From: Mytilus galloprovincialis
Lineage: Eukaryota; Mollusca; Bivalvia; Mytilida; Mytilidae
Assembly (NCBI RefSeq): GCF_965363235.1
Contig: NC_134847.1
Coordinates: 63,644,439 to 63,708,438 of the forward strand
DNA: 64,000 nt
Direction of reading: 5' to 3'
Part shown: one piece after another, positions 57,801-64,000 of the stretch
How positions within the stretch are numbered: the stretch's first letter is position 1
Layout of the letters: every line of letters begins with the position of its first letter
Notes under the pieces: generated by a model
The model's database searches: none
What the model was told of the DNA's origin: nothing
Seen by the model: only the letters and a program-made list of their open reading frames with translations
Made by a program: the position numbers and the translations under genes

Positions 57801-60800
57801 GAACATGTAGCTAGCAGACCAGGGTTTATTTTCTTGTTTAAGAATACATGATGTTTGTTGAAATTTTCAATTTTGAATTATGCACAAATATGGACCTTTT
57901 ACAGGTTGGGAACAACACTCCAAATGAGGGATAACCCTCATTGGAAGAACATAACAACCCACTGTAAAAAATGGGCACCTTTATATTCATATTATTTGAT
58001 GAAACTTTCCCCAAGAACTATGCATCTATCAAGTATTAAATGGTCAAACATGTCAAAATAATTTTGTGATGTTTCTAAACTTATATCTTCTTTATAAAGT
58101 TGTTCCAAATATAATAAATTATCCCACTTTTGAGTTAAAAATCTTAAAAATTTTCTTTCTTTTATCTTCAACAGTAAAATGACCTCTTGTTTCAGGGACA
58201 GTCCTTCCTTTAAGGGACACCACTCATAATGGGGATGGGGGGTCCCAACCTATTTGTTGGTCTTTGTGAAAAAAAGAACAGTACATTGTGCTTTAAATGA
58301 TTTAATTGAATACAGAAATAACGTATTATGTCAATAAATTAGTGAAAAAAACTACTATTCAGTATTATCTTTATGGTAGTACTGCATCAATGAATTTTGT
58401 CAATCAGTCATGCTTTTATCCTTAAGCTGTGTAGGAACCCTCTTTGCAGATGAAAATTCACCTACAGAAGTGCCATGTTTACGATTTTACAACTAGATGA
58501 AAACAACAAAGAACAAAATCTAGCATGTTAGAATAATCTTCAGAGAAAACGTTTTTGATTGGCTTATTGATTTGATCATGAGAATTAGATTGGCTGAAGA
58601 CGATTGTTTTACCTTGGGAACAAAATAAGGAACAGATGATTTTCACTAAATCGTGTTTTAGACTTCTTTTTAATGATACCCTTAATATTAATATTTTTTA
58701 ATAAATGCAAGGACGTATTATAAAACGTCCTTGATAATAGTGAAGAGAATGAAAACAGGGCAAATGTACTATATGGTCGAAAGAACTCAGGACGAACAGA
58801 CCAAGGGCGAACATCTAAACAGGGCAAGTCGACCAGATACCAAATTCACGCATGCGTACTACAAATATCTACATTTAAACATCCGGTTACATGTAAACAA
58901 ACAATGTTCATGTAGATGAGATGAAATCCATAATTTACATAAAAGGGTACATATTTACGATAGTGATTGTTTTTCAATCCTAATTTACAAATTAAATGAT
59001 TCAGATGCTTAATCATGTGTAAAAATCGGTGTCAAGAATCGGAATTTGTTATGAAATTGTAATGCACAGAAACGGATGCGGCATACGGAGGTATTCAATG
59101 ATTTTAAAGTCGGCACCATAGGTCTTCAGAAGACTTGAAGTCTTCTTCCACCAAAAATCTAAGTACATGTTTAGATTCAGCATATCAAAGAACCCCAAGA
59201 ATTCAATTTTTGTTGAAATCAAACAAAGTTTAATTTTGGACCCCAATTTAGACCAACTTGAAAACTGGGCCAATAATCAAAAATCTAAGTACATATTTAG
59301 ATTCAGCATATCAAAGAACCCCAAGGATTCAATTTTTGTTAAAATCAAACTTAGTTTAATTCTGGACCTTTTGGACCTTAATGTAGACCAATTTGAAAAC
59401 GGGACCAAAAATAAAGAATCTACATACACACTACACAGTTAGATTCGGCATATCAAAAAATGCCAATTATTCAATTTTTGATGAAATCAAAACAAAGTTT
59501 AATTTTGGACCCTTTGGGCCCCTTATGCCTAAACTGTTTGGACCAAAACTCCCAAAATCAATTCCAACCTTCCTTTTGTGGTCATAAACCTTGTGTTTAT
59601 ATTTCTTTATACTCATACTAAAGTTATAGTGCAAAAACCAAATGTCTTCTAACAACAACGACACACCTTTAGTGTGAAGTTGGGAATCCAAAGGTGACAT
59701 AATCCATAACTTCCCCCTGGAGCTTCTCTAAGAGTGAAGTTAAGAATCTAACTCTAAGGGTGACACAATCAATAAACTTCTCCCTGGAGCTTCTCTAGTG
59801 TGAAGTTGGGAATCCAAGGGTTACATAATCAATTAAACTTCTTCCTGGAGCTTCTCTAGTGTGAAGTTCGGAATCCAAGGGTGACATAATCAATAAACTT
59901 CTCCCTGGAGCTTCTCTAGTGTGAAGTTGGGAATCCAAGGGTGACATAATGAATAAACTTCTCCCTGGAGCTTTTCTAGTGTGAAGTTGGAAATCCAAGG
60001 GTGACAGGAGATAAGTATTAAGCATTTAGTGCCAACCACGATAACAATCTGAAGGAAGTGTCACCTCCTTTACAGGAGATAAGTATTAAGCATTTAGTGC
60101 CAACCACGATAACAATCTGAAGCTCTTGGACATTTAGATTACATGCATCGTAAATGAATGAGTTATGAGGTATCAGATTATGGTCATTTGCATAAATCAT
60201 CACTGTTTTCTAGTGGTCACGTGATAATCTTTGAAAATGAATGTCAAAATGAAGAAAACAATGGGTCACTATGAAAACTGTTTAACAAAATGTGGCAGGT
60301 AGGTGTATATCATAAATGAAGAGATAAAGGAAAAATGGACAAATTGATATAATTCCAAGGCCGTTAGTTGGCACCAGAAGCGACAAAGCAGTGCATCTAT
60401 TTTGGATGCGTAAGTATCCACGTTTTGATATGGGACAAACTCTGACGGCCCCAGCTTGTCTGGCAAAACAGCCGCTGGACGTCAAAGTAATCTCAGACTA
60501 CTGGAAATAATGATATATTGAGTTGGTCTTAACTGGTGGACCAGGGAGGATCCCCTGACTAAAGGGAAAAACAAACATACTTTACGGGGAAGCAACTTCT
60601 TCAACCTAATAGGCTGATATCTGATTAAATGAAAGATTTTTTATTTATGCAACTGAACACTGATAATTTAGCTCAACTGTCATTGACAATTTGGCACTAA
60701 ATGACAGTAAATTAGTGAGTATGTATGACAAATGATTTCTTTAAGACACCTTTGTATAATCAACACCAGGTCCAACAAGAGGCAAGCCATCTGAATCCAT
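42817..60800 (-). CDS. WASHC3: WASH complex subunit 3 (CCDC53)
   Basis: A small coiled-coil subunit of the WASH complex, which activates Arp2/3 on endosomes for cargo sorting. Six exons, minus strand: 60750-60800, 55864-56028, 52734-52886, 51863-51961, 50870-50934 and 42817-42925. All have GT/AG borders and join in phase to 213 residues (human 194). Residues 1-17 are MDSDGLPLVGPGVDYTK, matching the human start MDEDGLPLMGSGIDLTK. Residues 18-72 are the conserved coiled coil (AIQQKR.VAF, HFVTHTAKFLNRFSSVCEEKL, ELEVSMNLLEAK), followed by SSVPGLENV, a Pro/Ala/Thr linker, then KDPRYMKFFKMLHFGVPP and KMRDEGLDPELLE. The tail DQEDNDDDEEDEEDW is far more acidic than the human SSDSESSFSD end. The last intron (42926-50869) is mostly nested transposons. 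Transcribed divergently from TNPO3. Confidence 0.95.
43355..43966. repeat. Inverted duplication of a hAT end plus its flank
   Basis: The left arm 43355-43545 is matched in inverse orientation by 43795-43966, with few differences over about 170 bases and a 249-base spacer. The outermost part of the right arm ('ACAGAGATCAAAATTAATAT') lies at 49458-49484, because the family A element was inserted into the arm. The arms contain both the hAT terminus and genomic sequence outside it. Confidence 0.8.
45190..46105. mobile_element. hAT MITE nested in family B
   Basis: Perfect 13-bp inverted ends CAGGGTTGGCAAA / TTTGCCAACCCTG and an exact 8-bp duplication CATTTAGC (45182-45189, 46106-46113). Subterminal regions repeat ACCCGGG, TGGGCAATACT and CCCAGTATTACCCAGT motifs on both sides, probable transposase-binding sites. 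The 600-base middle is plain AT-rich sequence with no transposase. Confidence 0.92.
46268..48672 (+). repeat. Tandem array of about 502-bp units
   Basis: 'CTTACTTTGCTGAACATTAT' starts units at 46268, 46774, 47276, 47778 and 48279, so periods are 506, 502, 502 and 501; the last unit is cut at 48672. Units are nearly identical, differing by single bases such as CCCAACAACAGG/CGGG and ACCCCATGTCAG/ACCCTAGTCAG, so the array was homogenised or expanded recently. An older partial unit precedes it at 45100-46267. Confidence 0.93.
48674..48728. repeat. GACGACG-rich simple repeat near the family B 3' end
   Basis: An imperfect run of ACGACAGACG/GACGACGG units directly before the terminal hairpin of family B. 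Confidence 0.8.
49904..50865. other. WASHC3 last intron, acceptor-distal part
   Basis: Plain AT-rich intron sequence between the hAT right boundary and the 65-base exon at 50870. Two weakly similar blocks ('AATCTCCATGGAAA') lie near 50570 and 50740. No gene seen. Confidence 0.5.
51060..51240 (-). repeat. Family E repeat in a WASHC3 intron
   Basis: 'TTTTGGGGCCCTTAATAGCT', 'TGAGCCTAGGCTCCATGTTG' and 'GTGTCTCATTGGCACTCATA'; the same subtype as 24715-24900. Confidence 0.7.
52200..52395 (+). repeat. Dispersed repeat of 'CTAGTTTTTGGTGGGG' type
   Basis: 'GGAGCACCTGAGATCACCTC', 'TTTTGGTGGGGTTTCGTGTT', 'GTGGCGTTGTCAGTTTATAT' and 'GTCCCTCTGGTATCTTTGTC'. I recognise this as a common mussel repeat from memory; no second copy exists in this window. 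Confidence 0.5.
52890..53840. other. WASHC3 intron sequence, nothing recognised
   Basis: AT-rich intron between the Pro/Ala/Thr-linker exon and the TIR element at 53843. Confidence 0.45.
53843..54848. mobile_element. TIR element of about 1 kb in a WASHC3 intron
   Basis: The left end TATATATGTTAGC is inverted at the right end (GCTAACATATATATA). Similarity continues inward for about 100 bases through 'GCATTAAGCTTAAATCCTA' and 'GCAATAA' motifs, which also recur several times inside each end. A second small repeat rich in 'CCTAAGATA/TTAGGAC' lies at 54455-54625. TA-rich flanks hide any target duplication. Confidence 0.7.
54955..55020 (+). repeat. Family F fragment
   Basis: 'TCGATTTATGAATTTTGAAC' and 'GGGTATACTACTGTTGCCTT'. 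Confidence 0.55.
55020..55860. other. WASHC3 intron sequence, nothing recognised
   Basis: Plain intron between the family F fragment and the coiled-coil exon. Confidence 0.45.
56320..57250 (+). repeat. Family H element split by family D
   Basis: Begins 'CCAGATGCTCCACAGGGCGC', 'AGCTTTATACGACCTCAGAG' and runs into units with 'GATTCAGCATATC', 'TTCAATTTTTGATGAAATCA' and 'TTGGACCCTTTAGACC'. Family D (56612-57095: 'GAATGTGTCAAAGCGACAAC' to 'CTGACATGCCAGCTCCAGA') interrupts it, after which family H resumes at about 57100. The same units occur in tandem at 59165-59560. Confidence 0.7.
57390..57590 (+). repeat. GGGGCAT-family element
   Basis: 'AAGTTTCAAGTTGATTGGAT', 'CATCAAAAACTACC', 'AACTTTAACCTGAAGCAGGA' and 'ATAAATGGGGCATAA'. 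A single unit. Confidence 0.7.
57640..59160. other. WASHC3 intron 1 sequence without recognised genes
   Basis: Mostly AT-rich. A short inverted repeat AAGGACG/CGTCCTT lies at about 58709-58732. Frames of 60-72 codons here show no domain. Confidence 0.45.
59165..59560 (+). repeat. Family H tandem units
   Basis: 'AGATTCAGCATATCAAAGAA' or a close variant starts units near 59171, 59299 and 59439 (periods of about 128 and 140). Each carries 'CAATTTTTGTTGAAATCAAA' and 'TTTAATTTTGGACCC'. Confidence 0.75.
59690..60010. repeat. 60-bp satellite, about five units
   Basis: Units 'GGAATCCAAGGGTGACATAA', 'TCAATAAACTTCTCCCTGGA', 'GCTTCTCTAGTGTGAAGTTG' repeat every 60 bases (first unit offset by small insertions). 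It is the same satellite and orientation as 62900-64000, across the WASHC3-TNPO3 promoter. Confidence 0.9.
60006..60122. repeat. Direct repeat of about 49 bp
   Basis: A 49-base segment starting AGGAGATAAGTATTAAGCAT and ending AACAATCTGAAG occurs at 60006-60054 and again at 60074-60122, identical by eye, with a 19-base spacer. It abuts the satellite. Confidence 0.85.
60345..60500. repeat. Partial relative of the MITE at 61604-61814
   Basis: Shares 'AAGGCCGTTAGTTGGCACCA', 'GCAGTGCATCTATT', 'GGCCCCAGCTTGTC' and 'CTGGACGTCAAAGTAATCTC' with the 61604 element, in a rearranged, partly inverse order. It lies at the promoter-proximal end of WASHC3 intron 1. Confidence 0.65.
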
Positions 60801-61106
60801 TATGGAGTGGGATATCAATTTGTTTGGCAGTCAGGTGGTGTTGTATTTTTTTAGCAAAGTGAAACCGGAAGTAAATTTTCAAATAGGGGGTGAATAAGAA
60901 ATGACAACTGAATCATAAAATAAATATTTAAACAAATTTTCTATTCGACTTAACATTATAATATCTGTTTTGACACAAGAAAATCAAATGTGTGTTGTAA
61001 TTCTATTTTATTTTTATCAAAAGTGCGGGAATGACTTGGTGAATAACTTACTTCCGGTCAGTGCTCTTGCTGAAATTTCAATTGACAATTCCTGAAATAT
61101 ACAGCA
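60801..61106. promoter_or_regulatory. Bidirectional promoter of WASHC3 and TNPO3
   Basis: Only 306 bases separate the two divergent start codons. ACCGGAAGT at 60864-60872 and its exact inverse ACTTCCGGT at 61050-61058 lie 64 bases and 49 bases from the respective start codons. ACCGGAAGT is the optimal ETS/GABP site, and paired ETS sites are typical of animal bidirectional housekeeping promoters. No TATA box is seen at a useful distance for either gene. Which factor binds is inference. Confidence 0.7.
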
Positions 61107-61223
61107 ATGAACAGTGAACCGTCTTTAGAGACGGTTTATCAAGCTCTCCAAGCCCTTTATCAAAATCCAGACGTAAATGGAAAGGAAAGAGCATCAGTTT
61201 GGCTCGGAGAACTGCAACGTTCG
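61107..61223 (+). CDS. TNPO3: Transportin-3, first coding exon
   Basis: The exon encodes 39 residues and ends at a phase-0 donor GTAAGC. The start [20 protein letters not shown] is followed by [19 protein letters not shown]. This matches the N-terminus of human TNPO3 ([33 protein letters not shown] region), including the same exon-end residues LQRS. TNPO3 is an importin-beta family karyopherin of about 920 residues built of HEAT repeats that carries phosphorylated SR splicing factors into the nucleus with RanGTP. Only the first helix pair of the Ran-binding N-terminal arch is here. The next exon (VHAWEISDQLL in human) was not found before the window end, so intron 1 exceeds 2.7 kb. Confidence 0.93.
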
Positions 61224-61603
61224 GTAAGCAAACTGACCCGACTGCTGCCTTCCAGCAGATGACTTCTGTTAAAACTTGTAATAAATCCCAATAGTACGAT
61301 ACAATATAAGATGCCTGTCTAATGATATCTGCCAATTAGGTTATAGCTATATTTCAAATCATTCAACCACTTTGCTTTTCACAGAAACGAAAAATATACA
61401 TAATTTATAAAAGATTATCATACCTCATTCTGTATCTCACTATCTGTATGTATACGTTGATGATACAAATTCTGGCTTTTATTCAGAGAAAGAGACACCT
61501 ATCGACGGTCATTTCATTAGTGATGTCTTGAGTCATATGCATACTTGTAACTGAGCAGACGTGCTTGGTCAGCTCTTCTTTACCCTCTATCTTAGTCCAA
61601 GAT

Positions 61604-61814
61604 AACTCTGACGTCCAACAACGGTTTTGCCAGACAAGCTGGGGCTGTGGGACGTCAGAGCTCGTCCCATATCAAAAAGTGGATATTTGCCCGTCCAAAT
61701 TAATAGATGCACTGCTTCATCGCTTCTGGTGCCAACTAACGGCCTTGGAATTATATAAATCTGAGGTCCCGCGGCCCCAGCTTGTCCTGCAAAACAGCTG
61801 TTGGACGTCAGAGT
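61604..61814. mobile_element. Short palindromic MITE in TNPO3 intron 1
   Basis: ACTCTGACGTCCAACA at 61605 pairs with TGTTGGACGTCAGAGT ending at 61814. Pairing continues inward through AAGCTGGGGC/GCCCCAGCTT, giving arms of about 45 bases. The middle contains the GTTGGCACCAGAAGCG-type segment inverted relative to 60345-60500. Confidence 0.75.
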
Positions 61815-61966
61815 AATCTCAGGCTACCTCTATCTGTGATGCAGCTTTCTTATAGATTGCTCCCCTACTTACTACTTTCAATGAAAGAATCAAATTCAAC
61901 ACTGTATAGTCTACCTAGTAATACTGCATCAGCAGACTCCCCAAAACCTATTATGGTTGGGGAATA

Positions 61967-62804
61967 CATACCTGTCAACCTGTGACGATGAAAATGCAGG
62001 TCATGACCTGCATTGCAGAATCAAATCTCAGGTCATAACGCGTACGAACTTTTTCTAGCTGAATTTCGGTATTTATGGTAATTTTTTCTTATAATTTAAA
62101 TCAAAGTTACCAAAACATCAATGCATGTTCACTTGGTTAAGTAATTTTAAATCTTATCAATTATTATTTCATTGCACTTTTAAAGATTTTTATAAATTTG
62201 TGTAATACAGTCTTGTGTTCTTTATTTTACCCTCAACAGTTAAAGGAAGTATAGATGTACAAAATAATTTTCAACTTTTTTTTTCAAAAATTGTATAAAG
62301 GTATAAAAATAATGAGTTCTATTTCAATAGGTATTTGAATTTAATTTTTTTGAAGATTTAATCTTTTCCCCCCAAAAACGGAAATATTAAGGAATAATTT
62401 TGAATGGTGACAAATAAGGGGAAGTAACTCTAGTAGAAATATGTTTGTATAACAACGTTGCAATTTATTAACGACCTAAAGCAAAGGTAATTGGTGTTAA
62501 TTTACAGTGTGTTTGACACCAAGGCTGTTAAGTGAAGCCATGCACTTAGTGGGTCACTTAATTTGACAGTTTACACAGCTAGATGAACTTCCTGTTCATG
62601 GATCCGGAACAATTACGAATTTGCCGGCATTTCAAAGGAATATTACTTATGAAATCAATCTCAAGGCTAAGAAATACGGGTGAAAACGGGTCAATTTCGG
62701 AATTCCCAGGTTATTCAATGACCCGACGGGTGTCCCGGGTGATCCCTCAGAATTGTGAAAATCTCGGGTCACACCCGCAGAATACGGGTCAGTTGACAGG
62801 TATG
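61967..62804. mobile_element. TIR element with 13-bp perfect ends
   Basis: CATACCTGTCAAC at 61967 and GTTGACAGGTATG ending at 62804, flanked by GGAATA on both sides. GGGTCA/CGGGTGT/GACCCG motifs cluster inside the right end and GGTCATGACCTGCA inside the left. No transposase frame. The superfamily is uncertain because a 6-bp duplication fits few families; an 8-bp hAT duplication with changes is possible. Confidence 0.75.
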
Positions 62805-62899
62805 GGAATATATGCCAACTGACATCAGAGGGCCTGTGGGGTGTCCTAGGGTGACTTTACAAATTAACTTCTCCCTATCTGGCATGGCTAGAACTTAAT

Positions 62900-64000
62900 T
62901 CTCTTGAGTGGAGTTGGGAATCCTAGTGTGATTAATCAATGAACTTCTCCCTGGAGCTTTTCTAGAGTGAAGTTGGGAATCCAAGGGTGACATAATGAAT
63001 AAACTTCTCTATGGAGCTTCTCTAGTGTGAAGTTGGGAATCCAAGGGTGACATAATCCATAACTTCACCCTGGAGCTTCTCTAGAGTGAAGTTAAGAATC
63101 TAAATCAAATGGTGTTATAATCAATAAACTTCTCCCTGGATCTTCTCTAGTGTGAAGTTGCATTGAGTTGGGAATCCAAGGGTGAAATAATCAATAAACT
63201 TCTCCTTGGAGCTTTTTTAGAGTGAAGTTGGATATTCAAGAATGATATAATGAATAAACTTCCCCCTGGAGCTTCTCTAGTGTGAAGTTTGGAATTCAAG
63301 GTTGACATAATCAATAAACTTTTCCAAGAAGCTTCTCTTGTGTGAAGTTGGGAATCCAAGGGTGACATAATCAATAAACATCTCCCTCGAGCTTCTCTAG
63401 TGTGAAGTTCCGAATCCAAGGGTGACATAATGAATAAACTTCTCCCTGGAGCTTCTCTAGAGTGAAGTTGGGAATCCAAGGGTGACATAATGAATAAACT
63501 TCTCCCTGGAGCTTCTCTTGTGTGAAGTTGGGAATCAAAGGGTGACATAATCAATAAACATCTCCCTGGAGCTTCTCTAGTGTGAAGTTCCGAATCCAAG
63601 GGTGACATAATCAATAAACTTCTCCCTGGAGCTTCTCTAGTGTGAAGTTAGGAATCCAAGGGTGACATAATCAAAAAACTTCTTCCTGGAGTTTCTCTAG
63701 TGTGAAGTTGTGAATCCAAGGGTGACATACATGTAATCAATAAACTTCTCCCTGGAGCTTCTCTAATGTGAAGTTAGGAATCCAAGGGTGACATAATGAA
63801 TAAACTTCTCGCTGGAGCTTCTTTAGAGTGAAGTTGGGAATCCACGAGTGACATAATCAATAAACTCCCCCCTGGAACTTCTCTAGTGTGAAGTTGGGAA
63901 TACAAAGGTGACATAATGAATAAAATTCTCCCTAGAGCTTCTCTAGTGTGAAGTTGTGAATCCAAGGGTGACATAATCAATAAACTTCTTCCTGGAGCTT
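62900..64000. repeat. 60-bp satellite array running off the right edge
   Basis: At least 17 units of 60 bases ('GGAATCCAAGGGTGACATAA', 'TCAATAAACTTCTCCCTGGA', 'GCTTCTCTAGTGTGAAGTTG') with mostly substitution differences and a few short insertions (for example at 63160 and 63728). Because 60 is a multiple of three, the minus strand stays open for 155 codons (63147-63614) as a 20-residue repeat MSPLDSQLHTREAPGRSLFI. Nothing suggests it is translated: no splice signal, no start context, and it lies antisense in TNPO3 intron 1. Confidence 0.93.

Noticed and set aside
63147-63614. 155-codon open frame on the minus strand
   Set aside because: It is a 60-bp satellite with period divisible by three; no start context, splice sites or protein family.
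1-64000. CRISPR arrays, operons, tRNA or rRNA genes
   Set aside because: The tandem arrays have no spacer structure, the genes have introns, and no tRNA or rRNA core motif was seen on either strand.

Overview
The window looks like a bivalve mollusc, most likely a mussel (Mytilus or a close relative). It is AT-rich, its genes have small exons in long introns, it carries C1q-domain genes of the kind expanded in bivalves, and most of the rest is layered interspersed repeats of mollusc type. No bacterial, CRISPR, tRNA or rRNA feature was seen. All exon calls come from reading protein matches together with GT/AG splice sites; nothing was aligned by machine.

Layout. 1-8050: the 3' ten exons of CCT2 (chaperonin beta subunit, + strand), entered from the left inside an intron that holds a tandem-repeat element. 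8050-11300: no gene, only short repeats. 11307-14315: a complete two-exon CYSTM gene (Pro/Gly/Tyr repeats plus a Cys-rich membrane tail). 14300-33000: a tandemly duplicated block. Its first copy has CYSTM exon 2 and a C1q gene with an in-frame stop (20192-21004). Its second copy has a near-identical CYSTM exon 2 (23617), whose end is overwritten by a transposon, and an intact C1q gene (29072-32578) with a 1.9-kb long-TIR element in its intron. 33000-42800: no intact gene; a 122-bp tandem array, a second segmental duplication that includes C1q 3'-flank remains, and a Harbinger-like element with its target-site duplication. 42817-60800: the complete WASHC3 gene (minus strand, six exons); its last intron is almost entirely nested mobile DNA. 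60801-61106: a compact bidirectional promoter. 61107-61223: first coding exon of TNPO3 (+ strand), which continues past the window. 62900-64000: a 60-bp satellite running off the right edge.

How the genes relate. CCT2 (protein folding), WASHC3 (endosomal actin branching) and TNPO3 (nuclear import of SR proteins) are housekeeping genes; WASHC3 and TNPO3 share a head-to-head promoter with two inverted perfect ACCGGAAGT sites. CYSTM and C1q form an accessory, actively duplicating cluster. No new defence or metabolic system is evident. The most unusual items are the second CYSTM terminal exon ending inside a transposon, an 11-bp periodic CG array in that transposon, the nested hAT locus with an inverted duplication of its own flank, the acidic Trp-ended tail of WASHC3, and the mirrored ETS-type sites in the shared promoter.
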